A stretch of 64,000 nt of DNA, from assembly GCA_028023455.1 (NCBI GenBank), contig JAQFVV010012673.1, forward strand, positions 726,567-790,566. The letters run 5' to 3'. Under the pieces are notes generated by a model. It saw only the letters and a list, made by a program, of their open reading frames with translations. It was not told the origin of the DNA and did not search any database. The stretch comes from Epiperipatus broadwayi. Taxonomy: Eukaryota; Onychophora; Udeonychophora; Euonychophora; Peripatidae. Shown here piece after piece: positions 43,866 through 55,404 of this stretch. Each line of letters opens with the position of its first letter. Within the stretch, counting starts at the first letter, position 1. Made by a program: the position numbers and the translations under genes.

Positions 43866-44773
43866 CATTTGATTTTTTTAACTTAGCTACATACATCCAT
43901 GGCACAAATAGCTATATTTTACACCAATACATTATCTCCATAAATAATGGTCATTAGATGGTTATACTTCTACAGAGAATATATTTGAATATATTGTATA
44001 TTATATACTGAATTAAATATTTTCATAAATTGTTATTATAATAAAGAGTAAAAATGGGATCATATCCTTGTAAACAGAGATAACAATTAGCTTCTGATGT
44101 TGCCAAGATTCTATCACTTACTACTGATTGACAATACCTGAGACCAAACAAGTTTTTTCATTAACCTATAATAGCTCTTTTGTTAGTTTTTTATATACTT
44201 GTATGTAATTTGCATTTAGTAAAGTTTATTTTTTAAAAAAATAAAGTTAATAAAAATAATGTGATGGTTGTTGAGTTTAAAGTGATTTTTTGTTTTATTA
44301 ACAGTGCAAATAAATTTTGACTTTATTTGGAGTAAATTGTTGATTATCTATTTGGATAGCACCTTGATTTCTTGCACTAACATTATATAAAGTAGCATAA
44401 CTACATTCTGTTGCATCATCTTCAGTTATATTGTTAAACTTGAATTATTTTATACAAGAATGTAGTGGCATATTCAAATCTAAAGATTTCTCCCTAAATT
44501 TTGAGCTAGACAAAATAATATAAACTATCTATTGAACAATTGAATAGACCTAAGATTTTGACCACTTGACTGTTTGGTAATTTTCTGACTTTTGAGGAAT
44601 AAATCATATAATTATATTTATATTTATTATATCTCTCATTTTATAATTAAATCTGAAATGATTTTAATTGCTCCTCATCTAAAAATTTTTGAAAGAAAAA
44701 ATTGTTTTTTGTTTTGTTTGGTTGGTAGATTTTTTTCTTTTTTCTTTTTATTACCTATCTTTTCCATTTGTAA

Positions 44774-44860
44774 TAGCATCAGCCAGAAGCAAACCTGCAA
44801 CAACTGTCTGCAAGACACTGCTTGCAGGGCAACTGCGCTGACCTCTCGGCTACGAATGCT
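44774..44860 (-). repeat. tRNA-like SINE with acceptor stem (copy 1)
   Basis: Minus strand: AGCATTCGTAGCCGAGAGG (A box), GCAAGCAGTGTCTTGCAGAC, then GCAGGTTTGCTTCTGG (B box) and CTGATGCT. The first and last six bases pair like an acceptor stem. It matches 55633-55716. The 99-residue plus-strand frame across it is not supported. Confidence 0.6.
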
Positions 44861-44924
44861 TTTCTTCCTATCTTTTACTTTGCTTTTTTGAAATTGTTTT
44901 ATTTTTAATTATTATCTTTTTCAA

Positions 44925-45240
44925 CCATGATTAATTCACAATAGAATGTTTTTTGTAAGTTTAATCTTTTTTTCTCTACATCAAATTAATTTATTCTGTC
45001 TAACCTTTCTACATATGGTCGCTTTCTAGATCTTTTAATATCTTTTAGACCAGCTTAAGATTTCACCTAATTAGCAGTTACTGTCTTCTTTAGCAATATA
45101 TGCAATGCAACTTCATTTCATTTTTTATATATTTCTAAGAATATCAGAATAGTGATAACTATTTTGGGTTTTTTATCCACATATTTCACTTTGGATTACT
45201 TCTTGTTACTCCCAACATACATTGCTTCATGGATGAATGA
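44925..45240 (-). mobile_element. Old RTE 3' fragment
   Basis: ATGGTCGCTTTCTAGATC, then CTTTAGCAATATATGCAATG and TTACTTCTTGTTACTCCCAAC match the tail and RT end of copies A and B (2398-2415 for the last). It is strongly decayed. Confidence 0.78.
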
Positions 45241-45259
45241 TAACAGTTTTAATAAGTTT

Positions 45260-46330
45260 AAATAATATATTTCCCACTACAAAAAAAAAAAAACTAATTA
45301 TAAACTATTTCTGTATATTCTGTTGAAAGTTTATGACTAAATAAAGTGCTGTTGCATTATTATTAAAAGTTAACTGGTTGGGCTCTTTGAGCAGGTTAGC
45401 CAGGCATCTTTTTTATTGGTTGACATGTTGTTTTCTTTCTTTACTGCCATAAAACTTATAAGAATGACATCAACCAAAATATGGGCATTTGACAGCTCCA
45501 TGACATGGTTTTCAAAGATGTTTACCTCAAAAATATCCATTGAAATTTGGATTTTTGGCAGCAGTTTTAATCAAGCAGAGTATTTAATTCCTTTTGTTTT
45601 TTGATCAATTTTGTAATTTTCATGAACGTATAACCACCATCAAGTGGACATTTCTCAGATATTATTCACAAACAAGGCTTACAATGGAGCTTCAACATAA
45701 AGCATAACATCAGACTCTAAGTATCATATTTTAATTTTTAACTAACATTTCAATTTTTTTTAAAAATTTTTTAAAAAATGATAATTTTTATTAATTTTAG
45801 TTTGTAGTTAGTGTGTGTCAATATAAATTATATATTTATTTATGCTCATATAGAATACATATCAACCATAATTTTCTAAAGTTCTAATCCACTTATTTAT
45901 TTACTATGTTTATATAATATGTTTGTGCTTACAGGTAATGAGTTACATAATTAATAATCAAATGTATAGAAAGATTGCATATGCAGGCAAATAATCAAGT
46001 TCTGATTCTTGTTTATGCCTTTATGCTCATGCTTTGGAGTCACTTTGTTTTCCTATATGTTTCATAACATTATTTTCAAGTCTATAGCTAACAAATGGAC
46101 TATATGCAAATAAATTATATCTATGTGATACAATAAATATAACAAGATAGCATCACTTGTGTGCATAAAGAATATAAACATCACTGATGTATACAAAAAA
46201 TATAAAATAAAGAGATGAAACTCGTTTTATCAGTGATATAAACAGTAGCCTACAAGTTCTAGTTTTAGATAGATAAAAAGCCAATTGCTATGATGATTTC
46301 TTTTGTATCTTTTATTAATATAAATCTTTT
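45260..46330. other. Intergenic, nothing recognised
   Basis: AT-rich. The frame 45416-45604 has no known domain. Confidence 0.4.
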
Positions 46331-46338
46331 TTTTATAG

Positions 46339-46435
46339 ATGCCTTTGACATTTGGAACTTTTGGGGTACAAGATAAAAATAAAGAATTCATAGGTGACTT
46401 CTTTTTGGAGATTGTGAAGCTATGGATTATCTCAG
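46339..46435 (+). other. Possible small host exon
   Basis: A T-rich tract ending TTTTTTTTATAG is followed by 97 bases and then CAGGTAAGAC, a strong donor. Only one frame is open across the whole interval: MPLTFGTFGVQDKNKEF, IGDFFLEIVKLWIISG. The other two frames have stops. No homology is recognised. The acceptor and donor fit is good, but AT-rich DNA offers many chance acceptors. Confidence 0.28.
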
Positions 46436-46439
46436 GTAA

Positions 46440-47880
46440 GACATATTATACATGGTTAGAAAGATAATTTTGTGAGAAATACAAAGAAATTATAACTGAA
46501 GATGTAATTAATACTTAATTCATGATGAATTAGAAATTATGAACAAACAATAAAGTAATAATTATTTCGGATGTTGAAATTTTTTTTTACCTTATTTTTT
46601 AAATGGTTATCATTATTTGTCTTAGACTTATTGTTTTTCTTAGTTTTCTACTTTCTATTAATGTAATTTTTTTTGCTCTAACATAATTAAAACTGAAATT
46701 ATTGTGAAAATTGTGTCTCAGGTCAGTATTTTAAAAAATTCAATATGGCGTTTTGGACCTATATAAAAATAAGAAAATTCATTATAACAAGTGTATATAG
46801 ATAGATTCAGATTTTAATTCCGAAAATTTAAAAATGTGTTTAATTATATTGATCGTGAATTCAGTAAAATATACATATTTTTATTTAGGATTTTTTAAAA
46901 AAATTATAAATTGAAGTTATTTATAAATTTAAATATTCAGTTGCATTATTAATATTTTTAAAATTAGAATCTGGAAATTAAAATTTTACAACGAGATTCG
47001 ATATTGTTATTACACAAACCTACATACACACACGTTTATAATGTTATTTAATAAAAAACGAAAATAAACATTCAATTTACATAAATTTTTTTGTTTAAAA
47101 GATACTTTTGACTTTTTTTTAAAATCAAAATTTATAATAAATCATTTTAAAATATACTATTGCATTTAAAAATTAATCAAAGAAATGAGGTAGTATTTTT
47201 GAAAGAGCAAAAAAATTCTTGTAGTTATAATCGTATCTAGAAAAATATTGTCATATCTTTATATATGTGTGAAATATCTCGGTACTCTATTATTATTCAT
47301 AATAATATGAAAATACTGCAACGGAGATTAAAAAATGGAATATTAAAGAATTCAAAAGTGACTACGCGTGAAATGGATAAATGTAGTAAGTTTTCCGGAG
47401 TAATGTAGAGAAGAGAAGATATGGATTTAAAAAAAAAGAATCCAGATCTTTATTTTTCATTGACTGAGAATAATTGAAAAGATGACGATGATGAATGTAT
47501 ATATATATGCGACAAAATAGTATATAAATGATTAACGATATAATATATTTTATTGTCGATTTACCAAATCTAACATCTGATTGTTTTCACTTTTATCAGC
47601 ACTAGAAATTCTCATCTAATTTTTCCTGCTTTGTTCTGGTTATTGTATTATTAGTAAACATTATAAGTAATCATAACAGATTTGCACATGTTATATGCGG
47701 TCAGTATTATAACTTTCAATCCTGGACATATAATAAACTTTAAAAAATGACTTATCAGTGAAAACTTAAAATATGTGTGTGTATATGCACTCACTGTTAT
47801 TAGCGAGCACAAATAGTTAGATACGTATCTAGAACAATAGGCTACATCAAACATATTTGATTAATGTTACTGCTGCCCTT
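46440..47880. other. AT-rich intergenic or intron
   Basis: No feature supported. If the exon at 46339 is real, this is intron. Confidence 0.35.
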
Positions 47881-47884
47881 AACA

Positions 47885-48205
47885 CATCATTGGTGGTATG
47901 ATAGGTACAGTTTAAAAGTTCCATGTTCACTTCTCAGTCGGGTGGCATAATAAACTCTGTTTAAAGTAATAGAATAAAACGACTAAATGCACAATCTGCC
48001 ACTAGGGTTTTAGTCACATGACTTTTCTAAAAATTAACTATGCAGTTATTTATTTATTTATTTCACTTTTAATGACATGTTGATGAATTGATAGAATGAC
48101 AGATTTTGGAATTCAAAGTCCTTGCATCATGACTACATCTCTATCACTTTGGTGTTCAAACTTCATACAAACTCCCTAGCAGTAAATCTGTTTGATTTTT
48201 TCACA
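47885..48205 (+). repeat. Two SINE-like remnants
   Basis: TGGTGGTATGATAGG with GTTCACTTCTCAGTCG at 47888-47942, and GAATTGATAGAATGAC with TTTGGTGTTCAAACTTC at 48087-48165. The second shares its 3' block with 9218 and 51548. Confidence 0.4.
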
Positions 48206-48290
48206 ATGTTTTATTTAAAAGAACCCATTCAATATTTGAATAGTAATTGCTTAAAGTTGGTAATCTCTTTCATCATGTATATATATATAC

Positions 48291-49354
48291 ACACCTGGGT
48301 CTCTTTTTACATGGACTTATTTAACATGATTTTGAAGTTACGCAATTCGTGTTTCACCGGAAGTCGATTTCCGATAATGCTCTATTACTTTAAATAATAA
48401 ATTTCGCGCTCTTACTTTATATTGAAAGTAATAACACATTATTAGAATTCGACTTTCATCTTAGAAATTTCAATATTTTCAGTGCTTTATAATAGTAAGA
48501 TTTTATGCAATAATGAAATTAAAATCATAATTTTTACATTTTATGTGTACACACATTAAATTTTACAAGATTATAATGTAAATTTGTTCAAACATTGTGC
48601 GTGTTAATTTTGCATTTTAAATCACATTCTGTTTTTGCTTTTTAAAAAAGAACGTAATCAATTATTAATCATTTAGTATGCACAAGTTTATTTTTAAAAG
48701 GTTAGTAATAGCAGTGGGCACAATTAAATTTAACAATTAAAATCTGATTTTTAATTGTAATTAACAATTTAAAAGTTACTTGCTGCGACTTGAAATTAAT
48801 GTGAAATTTGATTTTTAAACGGAATTGAAAATTAAAGACAAAAATAAGAATTTAATTTTTAGTTGTTAGTTTCATAAACAATTAATAAAATCATCATCTC
48901 AAAGATTAATTACTAATTATGTTGTCACCAGAAAACCGCTGTTACAACATGAGTGTGAAGTTGGCGCTAGTTGTTTGCAAACAAACGTGTTTTTTTGGCA
49001 AATAGCTATAATAATTTAAAACATGTATAAAAATGTAAATTATTGTGCTGTAAATTATGCATAAAAATATATTATTTTGAATAAAATTAAATATTATAGT
49101 TAAAAAAAGTTTGTCTTGTATCAATTTTTTTCAAATTTGAAATTTTTTATTAGTCATATTTTATTTCCTTATTTTTTTTTTTTGTGCAAATTTTAAAGTA
49201 ATTTTATGTTGGTGCGTTGCTTTTATGCGAATTTTGAAAAATCACAGACCGCATCTCCCCTTTTTCAATGTAAGTTACGTCTATTTTTGCGCGATTTCAT
49301 TTGCACGTGTTTTCTGAGGAACCTATCTATCGCGTAAAATGTCATCCAGGTGTG
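48291..49354 (+). mobile_element. Tigger-like element copy 2, internally deleted
   Basis: ACACCTGGGTCTCTTTTTAC at the left and AAATGTCATCCAGGTGTGT at the right, flanked by TATATA. GAGGAACCTATCTATCGCG and GTAAGTTACGTCTATTTTTG near the right end match copies 1 and 3. No transposase sequence is left. The 60-residue minus frame at 48942-49124 is meaningless. Confidence 0.8.
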
Positions 49355-49371
49355 TATATATATGATTACAA

Positions 49372-49730
49372 GATGGAGCTTTACCAATAGCCCACTATCA
49401 AGCTTTGTTTATATAAACGCTGAGAGAGATAGAATTTAATCTAGTGATCATAAAATGCAAGTTATGAGCAAGTTACGAAATTTATAACTTTTTTTTTATC
49501 ATATATATATATGATCACTAGAAGGAGCTTACCAATAGCTTTAATCCAGCTTTATTTTATAAGTGTTGAAAGAGTTTCTAGAGGCTCAGCACTCCATTGA
49601 GGTGAGCCATAAGCTTAAAACCAATTGGTCTAAAGATAGAGACTTTCCAATAAAAATTCTTAATTCTTTCTCTTTTGGCACTTATAAAATAAAGCTTAAT
49701 TAAAGCTATTGGTAAGCTCCATCTAGTAAT
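49372..49730. repeat. Fold-back family D at 49 kb
   Basis: AGGAGCTTACCAATAGCTTT (49514) is inverted to AAAGCTATTGGTAAGCTCC (49704), and TTTATTTTATAAGTG to CACTTATAAAATAAA. A partial copy of the left arm precedes it at 49372-49420. Confidence 0.85.
49593..49640 (+). ncRNA. Hammerhead-like motif, family D, inactive core
   Basis: ACTCCA, TTGAGGT (core with T at positions 3 and 9), GAGCC, ATAAGCTT, AAAA in place of GAAA, then ACCAATTGGT palindrome and C, TAAAG. The scaffold is intact, but three catalytic bases are lost. Confidence 0.5.
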
Positions 49731-49780
49731 AATTTAAATGCAAGCTTAAAAGCAAATTACAAAATTTATGACTTGTTTTA

Positions 49781-49823
49781 TTTTATATATATATATATAT
49801 ATATAGATAAAATAAGTACATAA

Positions 49824-49858
<35 letters not shown>
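49781..49858. repeat. (AT)n microsatellites
   Basis: Two AT runs (49782-49804 and 49829-49858) interrupted by AGATAAAATAAGTACATAA. Confidence 0.9.
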
Positions 49859-49861
<3 letters not shown>

Positions 49862-50404
49862 TGTACAGGTTACTTGGATTATGTTATGATGAATATGAAC
49901 AAAGTTTATGTGAGAGATGTACACTCTATATTTTTATATTAGTCTATTTCAATATAAAAATACAACTAGACAACCATCATCACAAACCTTCATGAGTACA
50001 CTCTGTCTATATTATAAAGATTGTGACAAAGAGATTCTAAAGAAATATACTAACAATCGTTTCCATTGGAAATATATGGAAAAGTATAGAATACATTGGA
50101 GAGCTAACAATTAGACATGATATTGAAATATTTCAGAAAGAACAGTTTTATGCTGAAGAAATTCAACTCCAACATCTTACTATATCAAGAAATCAGGAAA
50201 ATGAACCAGCATGTTTTATATGTGGATATATTTTTAGTTCACAAAGTGGCTCATATAGTCATCACAAATCTCATTTCTAGAATAGTCTTTTTCCTCTCCT
50301 TTCTTTTTTACTTTTGTTGAAATTAAAATAACCATTGATTTTTTAATATTATTTTACTCAGTATGTTGTAAGCTAGACATTACTTTTATTTTATTTACTG
50401 ATAT

Positions 50405-50520
50405 AAAAACTCAGACTTTCACACGAACCACTACTCACAGTGCCATCTAATATTGCTGACCCACCTGATCACACATTGTTGAAAAGTCTGAGTTCGAATC
50501 CCGCCTATATTACATATATA
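50405..50520 (+). repeat. tRNA-derived SINE (family S2), copy 1
   Basis: GTCTGAGTTCGAATCCCGCC contains a perfect B box. The tail CTATATTACATATATAAATG matches the tails of the two other S2 copies. Confidence 0.65.
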
Positions 50521-50524
50521 AATG

Positions 50525-50660
50525 CAGGTTTAAGACTGAAAATTTAATTCAATTTATATATATACATAAATTTTAAATTATAATATAATTTAGAAAGGAT
50601 TTTAACTCAGACTTTTAAGCCCCCTACAGCTATCCACTCTATCTTATACAACCAGTATCC
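50525..50660 (-). repeat. tRNA-derived SINE (family S2), copy 2
   Basis: Minus strand: GGTTGTATAAGATAGAGTGG, ATAGCTGTAGGGGGCTTAAAA, GTCTGAGTTAAAATCC, then CTAAATTATATTATAATT. It pairs in reading order with copy 3 at 51108. Confidence 0.65.
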
Positions 50661-50768
50661 TTCCCCTTCTATGTATTTAAATGGATAAAATAAGGTCCTC
50701 TACATGAGAGATTGAAGCCTTTCCATTAAAATATGAAGACCTTCTATTCTAATGTAAACTGAGCACTG

Positions 50769-50812
<44 letters not shown>

Positions 50813-50956
50813 TATATATATATATAATTAAGAGCGTGCTATATCCTTCCCCTTCTATGTATTTAAATGGATAAAATAAGGTCCTCTACATGAGAGATTG
50901 AAGCCTTTTCATTAAAATATGAAGACCTTCTATTCTAATGTAAACTGAGCACTGAT

Positions 50957-50965
<9 letters not shown>
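50656..50965. repeat. 186-bp tandem duplication with AT microsatellites
   Basis: TATCCTTCCCCTTCTATG at 50656 recurs at 50842. Identity is nearly perfect through GAGCACTGATTATATATAT. AT runs end each unit (50771-50809, 50957-50982). Confidence 0.92.
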
Positions 50966-50987
<22 letters not shown>

Positions 50988-51015
50988 TGCTATATATATA
51001 TATATATGAGAGATG

Positions 51016-51070
51016 CTGATTGGAACCAACTTATGAGGGATGGTTCAGCATAAAATATGTATTTTGGAGA
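51016..51070 (+). ncRNA. Decayed hammerhead-A motif
   Basis: ACCAACTTATGAGGGATGG, then TTCAGCATAAAATATGTATTTTGG. It aligns with 55361-55400. The core reads CTTATGA and GAAA reads TAAAA. Confidence 0.5.
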
Positions 51071-51107
51071 TTATTTATCTTTTGCACATGTACATGATCA
51101 TGTGTAT

Positions 51108-51195
51108 TGGTTGTATAAGATGGAGTGGATAGTGGTAGGAGTTTGAAATTCTGAATTCAAATCCCTTCTAAATTACATTAAGTACAGTATAGACA
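51108..51195 (+). repeat. tRNA-derived SINE (family S2), copy 3
   Basis: GGTTGTATAAGATGGAGTGG, ATAGTGGTAGGAGTTTG, CTGAATTCAAATCCC (B box), then CTAAATTACATTAAG. Confidence 0.65.
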
Positions 51196-51474
51196 ATATA
51201 CTTGTATTTAAATATTAAATAACAATATATAGTAGTACTTTGATTATTTGTTGTTCCATAGGAATATAACAATTAAAGAATAATGCTGGAATATCAAAAC
51301 AAAGTTGTAGCTTGAAATTTAAAAAAGCCTATATTTGAACCATATCCCATGGAATACCAAGCAGACATTGTAAATAATATGCATCAAAGACTTTCTACAG
51401 CATCAGCAGCTAATCAATGACTACTTGAAAGTAAGCATGTCTATTTCAACTCTTAAGAAAACTCTTCAAAATTT

Positions 51475-51605
51475 AGCGCAGTGGCAGGATGGTAGACTCT
51501 TGGATTCAAAACCCACAGATTGCAGTACAGCTTTTTCTCTTCTGCTGCTCAAACTTTTTATAAACTCCAGAGTATATGCTGGTCTATGAGGCAGACAAAC
51601 ATACA
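51475..51605 (+). repeat. SINE-like copy
   Basis: GCGCAGTGGCAGGATGGTAG (A-box-like), TTGGATTCAAAACCC (B-box-like), then GCTCAAACTTTTTATAAACTC as at 9218 and 48156, and GGTCTATGAGGCA. Confidence 0.55.
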
Positions 51606-51609
51606 TATG

Positions 51610-52600
51610 GCTTTATCTATTTTATACATCTTTTTTTTTTATGTTACAGGAAAGTGAGATGAAATAAAATTTAGAAATACATTTAAACGCATACACGCAC
51701 ATATACATATATCAATTCAGAACTGCCTAACACTGTACATATTTTACCAGTACTTTCTGTGAAAAAAAAATGGATAGATAAAAGGATCAAACAATGTATT
51801 GAACTATATTATTCACAAGCAACAAGACTGTTTTATATATTTGAATCTAGATCTATATACACAAAAAAGAGTCGAAATAAATTTGCACATGTCTTAATTG
51901 CTTTTCAAAATTTGAAAAGAATTATTGTATTAATCTTGTTTTGAGATATAAAATAAAAATGTGGTAATATATTAATAATAAAGATCTGTGTTGATTTATG
52001 CTCATGCTTCTTGTACAAAATGGTCCAGAATCCCAAATACATAATTTTGCATCTTATAGATAAGAATTTCAATTCTTTAATGACTGCTATTAACTTAGAC
52101 TTTACTTTTTACAGAAAAAAACTATTACAACATTTTAACATTGTTGGTGATTTCTCTCTCTGTGTGTGTATATATTATAATGATCCAAAATAATAGTGGA
52201 GACAGCAATCTACGTATCTGCAACTACCAGGATGACTTCTAGGCATTTGAACCTAGAAAATTTTATACAGTAGGCAGATACGCGCTGTTAAGATTCCACT
52301 TTATTTTATATTTTGGTCATTAGCCCATTGTCACTAGCTCAGTGAGTAGCAGAGATAATAAAATATAAATTTTATATCTTAAATATAAAAAATAAAAGCC
52401 ACTGCCAGAAATTAACACATAAAAATATTTATTTACGCACATATAAAATAACATTTAAATTTTGAGGAATAAATTCAACATTTTAGATTTTTCTATTAAT
52501 CTTTAGTTTTACATTTAAGTAAATTACAACCATGAGTTTAATATTTATTTAGTGAGTCGAGTATGAATAGACTACATAGATCTGTATTTGAAAAGAAAAT
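51610..52600. other. AT-rich intergenic
   Basis: Nothing recognised. Confidence 0.4.
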
Positions 52601-52639
52601 ATTCTTCCCTGATTTAATCTTAGGCAACAAATTTTGCAA

Positions 52640-52920
52640 TCAAACCGGCACCAATCCATCTGATACATTTATGTATTCAATGTAGCATGAAAATACAACA
52701 ACACAAAATACTATACTGTCAGGAATGTACATCTGAACAGCAAGTAGAATTAGAGAAAAAATTGTCTCTCTACCAACCAGGAATGCTACATCTGTTGGCG
52801 AGTAGAACAATAAACATAAAACTCCATAGGAATGGACTGCGGTCCTTTGCCATCTTACAAACCCATCCATAGGCAAACAGAAGGTGTGTGGTGTATATAT
52901 ATAATCCTGCCTGTAGCGGA
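52640..52920. other. GC-richer patch with short frames on both strands
   Basis: A 60-residue frame on each strand (52687-52872 plus, 52640-52876 minus). Neither has a domain I know. Composition is more balanced than nearby. It could be exon, UTR or an old repeat. Confidence 0.25.
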
Positions 52921-53573
52921 TCTCATACTACATCTACAATTACACAAATATATCCAATCCATTGAACCAATTCAACTACAAAATGAATAACCTAAGATTA
53001 CACTCCCTTAATATAACTTTACAAAACTATATAGCCATTCATGCCCGACTTAAATTTAACATTTAAATACGTTCGCACAGATTATTTTTATACAATTTGT
53101 TTTATAATGTCGAGTATAAATCGGCTGCATGGATTCCATGGTCAAAAACATTCCAAATTAAACACAACCGATCAAAATACAAAGTCAATTGATAACGTCA
53201 ATTGCTGAGGGAATACAGGAGACCCTTTGGTGTTCATCATAAGACACCGCAGTGACATTGTTGACTTATATATTCTAATCGACTGTGAAAACCACAACAT
53301 AATCAACCGCTAACGAATCTATGCAATGTCTATACCCAACTTAAATGTAATGCATTTAATAATTTCTACAATAAATGTTACTACAAATAAAAATAATAAA
53401 ATGGAAATAATTTTAGCAAAACTTAACTATATAAATTTAAACAATCAATTATTAATTTGAAAACCAAATAAGAGTTCATTTTAAAATTTAAATTAGCTGA
53501 ATCTTTAAAAAAAACAATGATGAAAGTTCTTAATTACTTTTTTTTGTTGTTGTTAATTTGTAAAGTTCATAGC

Positions 53574-53750
53574 TCACGGTAGAAGAGTCCAGGTTTCTGC
53601 TTTTAATTCCTGCGACACCTCCATTGGAAGATAATGTTCTGGAGATGGCAATAGCTGGTTCAAGGTATCACAGTCTTTCCATTTTTTTTTAAATAGAGAG
53701 TGTGGTATGTGTGTCCTACTACATCTCTCAAACACAAAATGCTGGAACTG
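53574..53750 (-). other. Unidentified 58-codon minus frame, possible 3' exon
   Basis: The frame lies between two stops and has no Met start. It includes KKKWKDCDTLNQLLPSPEHY and LPMEVSQELKAETWTLLP before the TGA. The composition (Pro, Glu, Trp, Cys) is unlike the AT-driven frames around it. A nine-Lys-codon A run (53691-53699) lies inside it. No acceptor is evident. It may be a coding exon, a processed copy or a repeat. Confidence 0.25.
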
Positions 53751-54458
53751 TCAGAAAAAACTGTATTTCCCTTTTTATATTATCCACACAGATTCAATCA
53801 ACAAAACGTCACTAATCCATCACTTTCATTAGGGTCCGAGCCAAGGCTTAGTGCTTCCATTGGTCAAGCTAATTTCTCTTTATTTTCTTATCTATCTTTC
53901 ATCAGATCATTTTAATTATACAAGAGCCCAAGGGCCAGTTTGGTTTTCGATAATTCATAAACAATCATTTCCATTTACAGATTACATTAATTAATACCTG
54001 TTTTTATTTTTAAATCTTGTACTTTTTTATAAAAAAGTACATTCAAATACTTATTTGTTTTTTTTTAAAAAATATTTTTAAAGTTTGGCCTCTGTGCGAA
54101 TGTATATACGTTTAACAAACATTTTAATTTTAGCGTTTAGTTTTTTACTTTTATTTACGAACTTTTAAGTTTTTATTTTAAATTAATGTAACGACATATT
54201 TATATATCGTTACAATATATATATATATTGTAATGGGAGCGCAATACATATGTTAAAGCTACACATATATAGTCTTTTTATCTTCCCTTCCCCCCTTATA
54301 GATTAAACAAACAAACAGAATTCCAACAATGTCATCTGTATAGAATGATGTCATCACTGCCATCATCCTCTTAATCAATCACTGAACGACTTTTAAGAGC
54401 ACTGGAAGACCCACAACAGGAAGGGCATTGAAATCGAACTGAATCAACATCAATCTTT

Positions 54459-54561
54459 TTACCAGGAACCATGTCCATCATCTTCATCATAATCAGAAGG
54501 TGGTAGTGGGAGGTTATTGTTAAAGAAACCACTGTCTGTACTTATCATGTTGGTCCCAAGG
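54459..54561 (-). other. Possible terminal coding exon of a host gene
   Basis: The minus strand has TATGTGTAATAG, then an open frame LGTNMISTDSGFFNNN, LPLPPSDYDEDDGHGSW and a TAA stop (54461-54459). Low-complexity acidic, Pro and Gly-rich ends like this are common in the cytoplasmic tails of membrane receptors. The +1 frame is also open further down (VPGKKIDVDSVRFQCP, SCCGSSSALKSRSVID, stop at 54373-54371), so a GT donor at 54461-54460 could also join on. The sequence between 54300 and 54570 is less AT-rich than its surroundings. No family is recognised. Confidence 0.32.
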
Positions 54562-54856
54562 CTATTACACATATATAGACGAGTTAGATATTTTCATTTC
54601 AAGAGAAAATAGAAGAAGACAGTGATTAATTTATTAAAAAAATAAAATAATATAAATAGCGTTCTTTCAAGAAATGTAATTGTATCAAAAGTGAATAATT
54701 GCTAATATAATGTTTTTTTTTTGTTTTTTTTTAAATGGAGTAAAAGTTTAGGATCGGAGCAGGGGAGAATAATTCATAAATTAAGATTGAAACTAGCTCT
54801 CCTTTTTTTATAAGTTACAAAAAAATGAAACAATAACAAATAAATGTAAAAATTGT

Positions 54857-55010
54857 TACATTTTCATTTACCATTGTCAAACTTCCTCCACTCACAACTC
54901 TGATGCCATCCATTCAGATAAATACACTAATGATTATTACTAATCATTTTTGAAACTAGAGATTATCTCTAGCGCAGATATAAACTTTAAACCTCAGTTA
55001 AAAATTAATG
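54857..55010 (+). repeat. 'Core' repeat of hammerhead-A family
   Basis: GTCAAACTTCCTCCACTCAC, AACTCTGATGCCATCCATTC, AATGATTATTACTAATC, CTAGAGATTATC and AGATATAAACTTTAAAC. Single copy adjoining the fold-back at 55070-55490. Confidence 0.8.
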
Positions 55011-55154
55011 TATCTGATTTTTAAAAATTTATACACACGGAATTATTCACCTTTCTCTGCCCCGTATGTAATATCTTTATAGATATAATAAACACCTCCA
55101 TACTTCCCCATTCTTTTTAAATTCGTATAAATAAAGATATAATAAAAGACAAAC

Positions 55155-55207
55155 GACCCCCAAGATGCATTTCGTGCTGAACCAGCACTCATCAGTTGGC
55201 CCAGGTC
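55155..55207 (-). ncRNA. Type I hammerhead ribozyme candidate, family A left arm
   Basis: Reverse complement of the right-arm motif with one extra G in the 3' strand of stem I (CTTGGGGGTC). Core CTGATGA (55195-55189), stem II GTGCT and AGCAC, GAAA, ATGCAT, C and stem I are all intact. It would be made from minus-strand RNA. Confidence 0.8.
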
Positions 55208-55352
55208 ACCATCTTTCATATATATCTTTATTATATGCAAAGTATTTATCTAGAGTAAATTGGAGGAAGTTTGACAATGGTAAATAAAAATGTAACAATT
55301 TACTCTAGATAAATACTTTGCATATAATAAAGATATATATATGAAAGATGGT

Positions 55353-55404
55353 GACCTGGGCCAACTGATGAGTGCTGGTTCAGCACGAAATGCATCTTGG
55401 GGTC
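55353..55404 (+). ncRNA. Type I hammerhead ribozyme candidate, family A right arm
   Basis: GACC (55353-55356), internal loop TGGG, CCAA (55361-55364), core CTGATGA (55365-55371), stem II GTGCT (55372-55376), loop GGTTC, AGCAC (55382-55386), GAAA (55387-55390), stem III palindrome ATG/CAT (55390-55395), cleavage-site C (55396), then TTGG (55397-55400) and GGTC (55401-55404), which pair with CCAA and GACC. Every conserved position of the hammerhead core is present and all three stems are perfectly paired. An asymmetric stem I internal loop faces the stem II loop, as in fast natural hammerheads. The three-pair looped-out-less stem III predicts dimeric cleavage. Confidence 0.85.

Noticed and set aside
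44592-44891. 99-residue plus-strand frame
   Set aside because: Crosses a minus-strand tRNA-like SINE and is otherwise Phe/Ile-rich; no domain.
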